Shown: in pieces, positions 53,517 through 60,381 of the stretch
Layout of the letters: every line of letters starts with the position of its first letter
Numbering within the stretch: the stretch's first letter is position 1
NCBI GenBank assembly: GCA_964401385.1
Contig: CAYNYF010000004.1
Coordinates: forward strand, 1-64,000
Direction of reading: 5' to 3'
DNA from: CAYNYF01 sp964401385
GTDB taxonomy: Bacteria > Planctomycetota > Phycisphaerae > SM23-33
DNA: 64,000 bases
Notes under the pieces: generated by a model
The model's input: only the letters and a program-made list of their open reading frames with translations
What the model was told of the DNA's origin: nothing
The model's database searches: none
Translations under genes and position numbers: made by a program

Positions 53517-53615
53517 CTACGGCCGACGTCGCCGCCGGCAGGCTAAGACTGCGCTCGCCGCCAGCAGGGCCAGCGTCATCGGCTCGGGGATGGCCCCTCC
53601 GCCGCCGGTCCCATA
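53517..53615 (-). pseudogene. Detached PEP-CTERM anchor fragment
   Basis: The minus strand encodes GTGGGGAIPEPMTLALLAAS then AVLACRRRRRP and a stop, a complete PEP-CTERM sorting signal without a protein body. Upstream in this frame lies REP-type repeat DNA. Together with the fragment at 53970-54230 it represents one disrupted gene, or a gene end duplicated during insertion of the repeats. Confidence 0.7.
53560..53609. repeat. 50-bp duplication flanking the REP cluster, copy 1
   Basis: gccagcagggccagcgtcat and the following 30 bases match 53983-54032 with one mismatch in 50. The segment encodes, on the minus strand, the PEP-CTERM motif itself. Confidence 0.92.
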
Positions 53616-53622
53616 AAAGCGC

Positions 53623-53647
53623 GTAGGGTGCGTGCTTGCACGCACGC
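53623..53647 (+). repeat. REP-like unit A
   Basis: GTAG is followed by the hairpin GGTGCGTGC-TT-GCACGCAC. The GTAG head next to an imperfect palindrome is the pattern recognised by REP-associated transposases (RAYT/TnpA-REP) in other bacteria. Unit B (53684-53707) has the same stem with loop TC. Confidence 0.75.
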
Positions 53648-53683
53648 GAATTGTCTCGCCCGGCGCCCGCACGGAGGCCGGCC

Positions 53684-53707
53684 GTAGGGTGCGTGCTCGC
53701 ACGCACC
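53684..53707 (+). repeat. REP-like unit B
   Basis: GTAGGGTGCGTGCTCGCACG and the next four bases repeat unit A with a loop change (TT to TC). Confidence 0.7.
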
Positions 53708-53727
53708 TGCTACCTCCGTTTCAGCGC

Positions 53728-53825
53728 GTAGGGTGCGCGCTTGCACGCACGCGAATTGCTTTCTTCCCCGCGACGCCTGCGCGATATGTCATTGCATGAC
53801 AGGTGGCTGCAAGCAGCCACCCTAC
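53728..53825 (+). repeat. 98-bp REPIN-like element 1
   Basis: It starts with GTAGGGTG and ends with CACCCTAC. The left hairpin uses the stem GGTGCG(C)GC/GCACGCAC. The right, inverted hairpin uses GGTGGCTGC-AA-GCAGCCACC. The core gcgatatgtcattgcatgac lies between. Two inverted REP units about 100 bases apart are the definition of a REPIN. Confidence 0.78.
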
Positions 53826-53856
53826 CGACCGCCCGGCCCCGGCACGGACGGCGCCC

Positions 53857-53954
53857 GTAGGGTGCGTGCTTGCACGCACGCCAGTTGTCTGATCACCGGC
53901 GACGGCTGCGCGATATGTCATTCCATGACAGGTGGCTGCAAGCAGCCACCCTAC
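53857..53954 (+). repeat. 98-bp REPIN-like element 2
   Basis: Same length, same ends and same core (gcgatatgtcattccatgac) as element 1, with scattered substitutions in the left arm. A third partial core (ggctgcgcgatgtgtcattg) follows at about 53956-53976. Confidence 0.78.
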
Positions 53955-53969
53955 CGGCTGCGCGATGTG

Positions 53970-54230
53970 TCATTGCGTAACTGCCAGCAGGGACAGCGTC
54001 ATCGGCTCGGGGATGGCCCCTCCGCCGCCGGTGCCGGCGAAGCTGGCGTCGGCGAAGAAGGACTTCTCCTGGCCGTCGTTGCCGCGGACGGTGAAGGTGA
54101 CGCCGTACTTTCCGTCGCCGGCGTACTGGTAGGCCCAGTCGAGGTAAGGCACGCCCACCGGCGGCGCTGCCGGCGGCGGCGTCGGCGCCTGCGGAAAAAG
54201 CGCTGGTGAAATCGAAGCCGCCCGTGGATG
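53970..54230 (-). pseudogene. 5'-truncated, REP-disrupted PEP-CTERM gene
   Basis: The minus frame encodes PPVGVPYLDWAYQYAGDGKY, GVTFTVRGNDGQEKSFFADA and then GTGGGGAIPEPMTLSLLA. After this it enters the REP cluster and stops at 53970 without the membrane helix and Arg tail. No start codon with ribosome site is evident; protein-like sequence begins at about 54230. I read it as a decayed surface-protein gene whose anchor now lies 370 bases away. Confidence 0.6.
53983..54032. repeat. 50-bp duplication flanking the REP cluster, copy 2
   Basis: Matches 53560-53609 except for one base (a instead of c at the eleventh position). Together the copies bracket 373 bases filled by the REP-like units. Confidence 0.92.
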
Positions 54231-54284
54231 GGGCGTCCTAAGCTGACCAGTCTGGGGATACGTGATTCCCAATCCGGGAGTTTG

Positions 54285-54320
54285 GCTCCCGACCGATGAA
54301 TTTCGGCCGGGAGCTTTTTT
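54285..54320 (+). terminator. Terminator-like hairpin with alternative pairing
   Basis: GCTCCCG (54285-54291) pairs with CGGGAGC (54308-54314), followed by six T: an intrinsic terminator on the plus strand. The same CTCCCG can instead pair with CGGGAG at 54275-54280, so two exclusive hairpins are possible. No plus-strand gene ends nearby. The rest of 54231-54430 shows nothing else. Confidence 0.5.
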
Positions 54321-54432
54321 ACGCGCCCGCGTCCTGGCTGGGCCGGATCGCACGGCCGCTCCTGAGGACATGCCAACCGGGTCGTCGTGAAGACGTGAGG
54401 GAAACCGGAAGTCGCGGCTTCGGCAGAATAGG

Positions 54433-54461
54433 TTGACACCATAGGTACAATGTGATATGGT
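54433..54461 (+). promoter_or_regulatory. Sigma-70 type promoter before a PEP-CTERM gene
   Basis: TTGACA at 54433-54438 and TATGGT at 54456-54461 with 17 bases between them, inside a locally AT-rich stretch. TACAAT at 54461-54466 overlaps it as a second possible -10. The gene starts about 120 bases downstream. Confidence 0.6.
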
Positions 54462-54584
54462 ACAATGCGTAGTCATGGGCCGGCCGTGGCCTTTGGGCTC
54501 GGGTCAGCCTTCCACCCTGCTCATACATTCATTCAGAGCAAAGAGACGGGTATCGCAGGGCTTGGTTGCTGGGAGGTTGGACTC

Positions 54585-55157
54585 ATGAAGTTTCACCGGG
54601 TTTTGTATGCAATGGCATTGGCTGCATTGTGCGCTCCGACGCCGGCATTCGGGGAAACCATAGTGGGGCCGTCCGTCGGCACAGGGTGGGTCGACGGACT
54701 GACCGAAGGTCCACCGGGAGCGGCGTTCCTGCTGGACTATGCGGCGCTGGATCCCCGGGTGGGATCACCCATCGACGTCGTCGGCGTCACGCTCGCGTTC
54801 GATACACTGGGCGTGCTCTTCGAGGATCTGACTATCCAGTTGGATGTCAATCCCTCGGCGGCGTACAGCTTCCCGTCGCCCAATGGGCAGCAGGTCGCCC
54901 ACATGCTGTATGATCCAGCCTACTTCGACCCGGGCTCAATCGGGAGCCCGCACTCGGAAATCGATCCGGTCTGGAAGGCCGAGCTGTCCGACGGCGTCCT
55001 GAGCGGGAGGCTGTGGGTCGAGGGCGTGAGCTCGGGCATGCCCAACCAGTTCAGCCTTGCGGCGGAGGTTAGTTTTGTGATACCCGAGCCAGCGGCGATA
55101 TCGTTGCTGGCCTTTGGGGCCGCCGGGTCGCTGCTCAAGCGCAAGGGCAGCGGGTGA
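54585..55157 (+). CDS. PEP-CTERM sorting-domain protein
   Basis: GGGAGG at 54571-54576 supports ATG 54585 (MKFHRVLYAMALAALCAPTPAFGE, a signal peptide). The 190-residue product is beta-rich (VVGVTLAFDTLGVLFEDLTIQLDV) and ends in VIPEPAAISLLAFGAAGSLLKRKGSG, a PEP-CTERM signal with a weaker basic tail than usual. It is exported and processed by exosortase. Function unknown. It ends directly at the stop of the converging ruvB gene, with no space between. Confidence 0.82.
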   Translation: MKFHRVLYAMALAALCAPTPAFGETIVGPSVGTGWVDGLTEGPPGAAFLLDYAALDPRVGSPIDVVGVTLAFDTLGVLFEDLTIQLDVNPSAAYSFPSPNGQQVAHMLYDPAYFDPGSIGSPHSEIDPVWKAELSDGVLSGRLWVEGVSSGMPNQFSLAAEVSFVIPEPAAISLLAFGAAGSLLKRKGSG

Positions 55158-56207
55158 TCAGGGCTGGTCGGGGCCGCCGTCGAACAGTCCGGACTCATCG
55201 GGCGGTCGGTCGTACTTGCGGTTGAGGTGTTCGTAGGCCTTGACGGTGGCCAGCCGGCCGCGGCGGGTGCGGGCGAGAAAGCCGACCTGGAGCAGGAAGG
55301 GCTCCACCACGTCCACCAGGGTGTCGATCTCCTCGCCCAGGGTGGCGGCGACCGCCTCGATACCGACCGGCCCGCCGCCGTAGGTGTCGATGATGACCCG
55401 CAAAAACTGCCGGTCCAGCTCGTCCAGGCCGACCGAGTCGATGCCCTCCAGCTTCAGCGCGGCGTCGACGATTTGGCGGGTCAGCCGGCCGTCGCCCTTA
55501 ACCTGGGCGTAGTCGCGGCAGCGGCGGAGCAGCCGGTTGGCGATTCGCGGCGTGCCCCGGGCCCGGCGGGCCATCGTCGCCAGGGCGTCGCCGACGCAGC
55601 CGATCTTGAGCATGCCGGCCGACATCTCCAGCCGCTTAAGCAGGTCCGCCTCGGACCAGAAGTCCAGGTGCTGGGTGATGCCGAAGCGGGTCCGCAGCGG
55701 CGGGGACAGCAGCCCCGCCCGCGTGGTTGCCCCGATCAGCGTGAACGGCTTCAGCGGCAGGTTGATCGTGCGGCTGTGCATGCCCGAGTCGACCACGAAG
55801 TCGACCTTGAACTCCTCCATGGCCGGGTAGATGTACTCCTCCACGGCCGCCGAGAGCCGGTGGACCTCGTCGATGAACAGGACGTCGCCGTCCTCCAGGT
55901 TGGTCAGGATGCCCACCAGGTCGCCGGGGCGGGTCAGGGCCGGCCCGGAGGAGACCTTGATCGTGGCCGACATCTCGTGGGCCAGCACGTACGCCATCGT
56001 GGTCTTGCCCAGCCCCGGCGGGCCGTGCAGCAGCACGTGCTCCATCGGCTCCCGGCGGTTGCGGGCGGCGACCACGGCGATGCGGAGCTTCTCGATCAGC
56101 TCCGGCGAGCCGATGCACTCGTCGAGCGTCCGCGGACGCAGGGCGACGTTGAACTGCTCGTCCTCGCCGCCGGCGCTTCCGGCCGAAATGATCTTCTTCC
56201 TGGCCAT
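55158..56207 (-). CDS. ruvB: Holliday junction branch-migration ATPase RuvB
   Basis: From ATG 56207 (MARKKIISA; GTG at 56216 is an alternative) the product is 349 residues. It has Walker A HGPPGLGKTTMAYVLAHE, Walker B VLFIDEVHRLS, sensor GATTRAGLLSPPLRTRFG, and a winged-helix C-terminus with YGGGPVGIEAVAATLGEE and RTRRGRLAT. RuvB hexamers drive branch migration with RuvA. Third gene in ruvC-ruvA-ruvB. Confidence 0.96.
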   Translation of the reverse strand: MARKKIISAGSAGGEDEQFNVALRPRTLDECIGSPELIEKLRIAVVAARNRREPMEHVLLHGPPGLGKTTMAYVLAHEMSATIKVSSGPALTRPGDLVGILTNLEDGDVLFIDEVHRLSAAVEEYIYPAMEEFKVDFVVDSGMHSRTINLPLKPFTLIGATTRAGLLSPPLRTRFGITQHLDFWSEADLLKRLEMSAGMLKIGCVGDALATMARRARGTPRIANRLLRRCRDYAQVKGDGRLTRQIVDAALKLEGIDSVGLDELDRQFLRVIIDTYGGGPVGIEAVAATLGEEIDTLVDVVEPFLLQVGFLARTRRGRLATVKAYEHLNRKYDRPPDESGLFDGGPDQP

Positions 56208-56246
56208 GCCTTGCACGTATCCCGGAACCGGGAACCCGGAACCCGG

Positions 56247-56888
56247 CTACGTTCTCCTGGCTCCCGACGGGCCGCCGGCCTTGAGCCGGTACGCCTGCTG
56301 GATGATCTGCTCCGGCGAGTCCATGCCCGGGGCGGCGGAAAGCACGCGCTGGATGAGGGCGGCGGCGTCGGCGCGGCGCTCGCCGAGCTGGACCAGCACG
56401 GCCAGTGCCTCGGCGGCCGCCTCCGGCAGCTCCTCGGCCGGTGCGGCGAGGCCCTCGGCCGCGAATTCGTCCACGCGCCCACTCAATTCCGCCACCATCT
56501 GCTCGGCCGTGCGGCGACCGATCTCCGGCAGCGCTATCAGGAATTTGACGTCCTTGTTGGCGATGGCGGCGGCGACCTCGCCCGGCCGGCGGACCAGCGC
56601 CCGCAGGGCCCGGCGAATGCCGATGCCCTTGACCGTCGTGAACAGACGGAAAAAGTCCCGGTCGGACTCGTTGACGAAGCCCACCAGCCGCGGCTGGGCC
56701 GAGCCGCGCGAGGGGTCGCCCTCGAGATAATGAATCGTGTGCAGCACGACCTCCTGGCCGGCGCGGCGGGCCAAGGGCTCGACGTCGCAGGCCGGGATCA
56801 GCACCTCATACGCCATCCCCGCCCCGGCGTCGATCAACGCCGCCCCGTCGGCGACGCGCTCGATCCTGCCTGTAATCCGGGCGATCAT
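56247..56888 (-). CDS. ruvA: Holliday junction DNA-binding protein RuvA
   Basis: The 213-residue product starts MIARITGRIERVADGAALIDAGAGMAYEVLIP, the RuvA OB fold. Helix-hairpin-helix motifs follow (FRLFTTVKGIGIRRALRAL; LIALPEIGRRTAEQMVAEL), then a C-terminal three-helix domain that contacts RuvB. It binds the four-way junction and loads RuvB. The gene lies 39 bases upstream of ruvB. The acidic pin residues are not as clear as in E. coli RuvA. Confidence 0.93.
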   Translation of the reverse strand: MIARITGRIERVADGAALIDAGAGMAYEVLIPACDVEPLARRAGQEVVLHTIHYLEGDPSRGSAQPRLVGFVNESDRDFFRLFTTVKGIGIRRALRALVRRPGEVAAAIANKDVKFLIALPEIGRRTAEQMVAELSGRVDEFAAEGLAAPAEELPEAAAEALAVLVQLGERRADAAALIQRVLSAAPGMDSPEQIIQQAYRLKAGGPSGARRT

Positions 56889-56903
56889 CTTCGAACTGTT
56901 TTA

Positions 56904-56967
56904 GCCGCGAACGCCGCGAACGAAAACAACTTTTCCTGATGTCTGTACAGTTCGCGCTGTTCGCGGC
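56904..56967. repeat. Inverted gccgcgaac repeat between ruvC and ruvA
   Basis: GCCGCGAAC occurs twice in a row at 56904-56921 and inverted (GTTCGCGGC) at 56959-56967, with a second inverted piece gttcgcg at 56950. It fills nearly all the space between the two genes and can form a stem in the ruvCA mRNA. Confidence 0.7.
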
Positions 56968-56970
56968 ATC

Positions 56971-57474
56971 TCATGTCTCCGCCACGTGCTTTCCGGCACA
57001 CAGGGCGATGGCTAGCGCGTCGGCCACGTCCGCCGGCTCGGGCAGCTCGCGGAGCCGGCAGAGCACCCGGACGGCCCGCTGCACCTGATGCTTGGCGGCG
57101 TGCCCGTTGCCGGTGAGGGCCCGCTTGACCATGGTGGCCGCGAAGTCGCGCACCTCCACGCCGGCTTGGGCGCAGGCCAGCAGGATCGCCCCGCGGGCGT
57201 GGCCCATCAGAATGGCCGTGCGCGGGTGCTTGTAGTGGGCGTAGAGCTTTTCGACGGCGGCCAGCTCGGGCTTGACCTCGCCCAGCAGCTCGGCCAGCTC
57301 CGCGTGCAGCCGCTCCAGCCGCTCGGGCATGGCGGCCCGGCGGTCGGTCTGGATGACGCCGGCCTCAACCACCTTCGCCTCCCGGCCGCGAATCTCCACC
57401 GCCCCGTAGCCGGTCGTCTCCAGGCCGGGATCGATGCCCAGGATGCGAATCGCGGACGTCCCTGCCCGTGCCAT
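56971..57474 (-). CDS. ruvC: Holliday junction resolvase RuvC
   Basis: ATG 57474 (MARAGTSAIRILGIDPGLETTGYGAVE) gives a 167-residue product of normal length. The RNase H-like fold shows the first catalytic Asp in GIDPGL, Glu in LAAVEKLY, and the C-terminal Asp pair in PADVADALAIALC. It cuts Holliday junctions after RuvAB migration. First of the three ruv genes; the 5' flank carries a gtccacgaatt-type repeat. Confidence 0.95.
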   Translation of the reverse strand: MARAGTSAIRILGIDPGLETTGYGAVEIRGREAKVVEAGVIQTDRRAAMPERLERLHAELAELLGEVKPELAAVEKLYAHYKHPRTAILMGHARGAILLACAQAGVEVRDFAATMVKRALTGNGHAAKHQVQRAVRVLCRLRELPEPADVADALAIALCAGKHVAET

Positions 57475-57524
57475 GGCCGCATGATAAGAAGCTGAAGAGA
57501 AAGCTGAAAGCGGAAACGGCAAGA

Positions 57525-57555
57525 GAGGTCCACGAATTACACGGATTGCACGAAG
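57525..57555. repeat. Intergenic repeat, gtccacgaatt family, copy 3 (partial)
   Basis: gaggtccacgaattacacgg followed by attgcacgaag matches the left part of the elements at 32607 and 36726. The surrounding 57485-57600 is also rich in aagctga words, including aaagctgaaagctgaagagg, ending at the cysS stop codon. Confidence 0.75.
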
Positions 57556-57600
57556 CTGAAAAACGAAAAGGCAAAGCTGAAAGCTGAAGAGGAAAAGTTT

Positions 57601-59016
57601 TCAGCTTTTCCGCCAGATGGTTCCGCTCGGCGTGTCTTCCAGGGTGACGCCCATTTCCGCGAGCTGGTTGCGGATGTCGTCTGCCCGGGCGAAGTCTTTT
57701 GCCTCTCTGGCCGCGGCGCGCTCGTCGATGAGGGCCTGGACCCGCTCTTCTGAGATGGCCAGCGGCTTTTCCCGCATCTCCGCCAGGTGCAGTCCGAGCA
57801 CACTGTCCATCGCCAGGAGGGTGGCGTAGAGCCGCCCCTTGGGGGCGCGGGTGTCCTTCAGCGCGGCCCACATCGCCGCCAGCGACTGGGGCATGTTGAG
57901 GTCGTCCTCGGCCGCGGCGGTCATCGCGTCGAGGTGCTCGGGGATGGGCGATTCGCCGCCGCCATAGTGCGGCCGGAGGTCCAGCACCGCCCGCTTCAGC
58001 CGGGCGTAGGCGCTGGCCGCTGCCGACAGGCCCTCCCAGGTAAAAGCCAACTGCTGCCGGTAATGCGCGTTCAGGCAGAAATAGCGGTACGCCATCGGCT
58101 CGAAGCCGCGCTCGATGAGCCTGTCCAGCGTGAGGAACTCCCCGCTGGACTTGGACATCCTCGCCTCCTCGCCGGTTTCGCCCTTGGGGAAGGTCAGGAA
58201 CTCCCCGTGCATCCACCAGTTCACCCACTTGTGGCCCAGGGCGGTCTCGGCCTGGGCGATCTCATTGGTGTGGTGGAGGCTGATGTGGTCCACGCCGCCG
58301 CAGTGGATGTCCATCCGCTCGCCCAGGTACTTGATCGCCATGGCCGAGCACTCGATGTGCCAGCCGGGAAAGCCCACGCCCCAGGGGCTGTCCCATTCCA
58401 TCAATCGCTGCCGGTCCGTCGGCGAGAACTTCCACAGGGCGAAGTCGGTGGGGTTTCGCTTTCCCGCGGCCATCTCCACGCGCGCCCCCGCCCGGAGCCC
58501 CTCGAGGTTCAGCCGGGCGAGTTTGCCGTAGTCGGGGAGCTTGGCCGTGTCGAAGTACACGCCGTCGCCGTCGATGACGTAAGTGACGCCCTTTTTCTGG
58601 AGCTGGCGGACCAGCTCGATCTGCTCGGCGATGTGCTCGGTGGCCTTGCACCAGACGTCCGGCTCCAGCAGGTTTAGCCGCCGCATGTCCTTGCGGAAGG
58701 CCTGCCAGTAGAACTCGGCGATCTCGCCGGCGCTCTTGCCCTCGCGGCGGGCGCCGAGGGCCATCTTGTCCTCGCCCTCGTCGGCGTCCGAGACCAGGTG
58801 GCCCACGTCGGTGACGTTCATGACGTGCCGGACTTCGTAGCCGCAGGTGACCAGCACGCGCTTGAGCACGTCCTCGAAGACGTACGTTCTGAGGTTGCCG
58901 ATGTGGGCGAAGTTGTAGACGGTGGGGCCGCAGGTGTACAGAGACACTTTGCCGGGCAGCAGCGGCTCGAACAAATCCTTCTTGCGGGTCAGGCTGTTAT
59001 AGACTTTCAGGGCCAC
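57601..59016 (-). CDS. cysS: Cysteinyl-tRNA synthetase
   Basis: The 471-residue class I synthetase has YTCGPTVYNFAHIGNLRTY (zinc Cys and HIGH-type motif HIGN), GFPGWHIECSAM, a HCGGVDHISLHHTNEIAQ zinc-site region, and the KMSKS loop as RMSKSSGEFLT. A DALR helical domain and a short C-terminal anticodon domain ending EDTPSGTIWRKS complete it. It charges tRNA-Cys. Coding density and length are normal. Located between ruvC and ispF, all on the minus strand. Confidence 0.96.
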   Translation of the reverse strand: MALKVYNSLTRKKDLFEPLLPGKVSLYTCGPTVYNFAHIGNLRTYVFEDVLKRVLVTCGYEVRHVMNVTDVGHLVSDADEGEDKMALGARREGKSAGEIAEFYWQAFRKDMRRLNLLEPDVWCKATEHIAEQIELVRQLQKKGVTYVIDGDGVYFDTAKLPDYGKLARLNLEGLRAGARVEMAAGKRNPTDFALWKFSPTDRQRLMEWDSPWGVGFPGWHIECSAMAIKYLGERMDIHCGGVDHISLHHTNEIAQAETALGHKWVNWWMHGEFLTFPKGETGEEARMSKSSGEFLTLDRLIERGFEPMAYRYFCLNAHYRQQLAFTWEGLSAAASAYARLKRAVLDLRPHYGGGESPIPEHLDAMTAAAEDDLNMPQSLAAMWAALKDTRAPKGRLYATLLAMDSVLGLHLAEMREKPLAISEERVQALIDERAAAREAKDFARADDIRNQLAEMGVTLEDTPSGTIWRKS

Positions 59017-59118
59017 AGGCGGTCTTCGATTGGCGGTTTGCCGTGCTCGGCGGATGCTGGCCGGCCGGCGTGCCGCCCCGGCCAGCGCGCGTCGAGAGCG
59101 GCAGTTCGATGATTGCCG

Positions 59119-59598
59119 TTAGTCGATCTCCTCCATCAGCACGATCGCCCACGCCGCCAGGCCTTCGCCGGCGCCGATCGGGCCCATGCCCTCGGCCGTC
59201 TTGGCCTTGACCGAGACGGACGTGCTGTCCAGCCCGAGCAGGTCGGCGATCCTCTCTCGCATCCGGGCCCTCTGGGGCTTGAGCTTGGGCGCCTCGGTGA
59301 CGATGGTCAGGTCGCAGTTGACCGGGGCCCAGCCGGCCTGGAGCACGATCTGCATCGCCTCGGAAAGCATCCAGGAACTGTCGGCGTTTTTCCATTTCTT
59401 CTCGGTGTCGGGGAAGTAATCGCCGATGTCGCCCATTCCTGACGCCGCCAGCATGGCGTCGATGAGGGCGTGCAGGGGGGCGTCGCCGTCGCTGTGCCCG
59501 GACAGGCCGCGATCGTGCTCGATGGGCACGCCGCACAGCTTCAGCGGCCGGTCGTCGGCGAAACGGTGCGAGTCGAAACCAAATCCGACGCGGTTCAT
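59119..59598 (-). CDS. ispF: 2-C-methyl-D-erythritol 2,4-cyclodiphosphate synthase
   Basis: From ATG 59598 (MNRVGFGFDSHRF) the product is 159 residues, the family length. Metal ligands Asp and His lie in GFDSHRF, with SGHSDGDAPLHALIDAMLAASGMGDIGDYFPD and the C-terminal VSVKAKTAEGMGPIGAGEGLAAWAIVLM. It makes the cyclic diphosphate of the MEP isoprenoid pathway. A longer upstream frame is antisense to aat and is not used. 69 bases separate its start from the divergent aat gene, so promoters for both lie there. Confidence 0.95.
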   Translation of the reverse strand: MNRVGFGFDSHRFADDRPLKLCGVPIEHDRGLSGHSDGDAPLHALIDAMLAASGMGDIGDYFPDTEKKWKNADSSWMLSEAMQIVLQAGWAPVNCDLTIVTEAPKLKPQRARMRERIADLLGLDSTSVSVKAKTAEGMGPIGAGEGLAAWAIVLMEEID

Positions 59599-59667
59599 AC
59601 CGGTGACCTTATGAAAAAAGCTCTCGGCCTGCAAGTGCCGGCGGCGGCAAAGTAACATATACAGGCA

Positions 59668-60342
59668 GTGAGGCCCCACGCCAACAGTCTGGTGCGCCCG
59701 GAGCTTTCCCCGCGGAGGCTGCTGGCCGCCTACGCCTCGGGGGCCTTCCCCATGCCGGACCCGCAGACCCCGCGGCGAGTCCTGTGGTTCTCGCCCGACC
59801 CGCGGGGGCTGCTGCCGCTGGACGATCGCTTTCACGTGGCGCGGCGGCTGCGGCGGACGATCAGGCAGGGACGCTTCGCCTGCACGCTGGATGCGGCCTT
59901 CGAGAAGGTCATGCGATGCTGCGCCGACCGCGAGGAGGGCACGTGGATCACGGATGAGTTCCTTTCCGCCTATGGCCGCCTGCACGAGCTGGGGCTGGCC
60001 CACAGCGTCGAGGTCTGGCCGGCCGAGAACTTTGCGAATTCGAAATCGAATTCGAGTGCAAACGCGGACGCGCCGCCGCCCGCCCGCTGCGCCGGCGGCG
60101 TCTACGGCGTGGCCGTCGGCGGGGCGTTCTTTGCCGAGAGCACCTTTCACCGCCTCCCCGACGCCGGCAACGTCGCCATCGTCCATCTCATCGAGCACCT
60201 CCGCCGGCAGGGCTTCGGCCTGTGCGACATCCAGTGGCTCACGCCGCACTTCCAAAGGAAGTTCGGGGCGTTCCAGGTGCCTCGGGCGGAGTATCTTTCG
60301 CTTCTGAGTCAGGCCATCGCCCGCCCGGTTCGCTTTGCCTGA
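59668..60342 (+). CDS. aat: Leucyl/phenylalanyl-tRNA--protein transferase, with an internal insert
   Basis: GTG 59668 (VRPHANSLVRPELSPRRLLAAYASGAFPMP) begins a 224-residue product with the family motifs WFSPDPRGLLPLD, GTWITDEFLSAYGRLHELGLAHSVEVW, GGVYGVAVGGAFFAESTFH and GFGLCDIQWLTPHFQRKFGA. It adds Leu or Phe to N-end-rule substrates for ClpAP. Between HSVEVW and GGVYGV there are about 20 extra residues (ENFANSKSNSSANADAPPPA) where close relatives have a few. The DNA there (gcgaattcgaaatcgaattcg) looks like repeat sequence inserted in frame. Confidence 0.9.
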   Translation: MRPHANSLVRPELSPRRLLAAYASGAFPMPDPQTPRRVLWFSPDPRGLLPLDDRFHVARRLRRTIRQGRFACTLDAAFEKVMRCCADREEGTWITDEFLSAYGRLHELGLAHSVEVWPAENFANSKSNSSANADAPPPARCAGGVYGVAVGGAFFAESTFHRLPDAGNVAIVHLIEHLRRQGFGLCDIQWLTPHFQRKFGAFQVPRAEYLSLLSQAIARPVRFA

Positions 60343-60381
60343 AGGCAGCGGTCGCCGCCTGCGGCTCTGCCGAGGCGAGTG

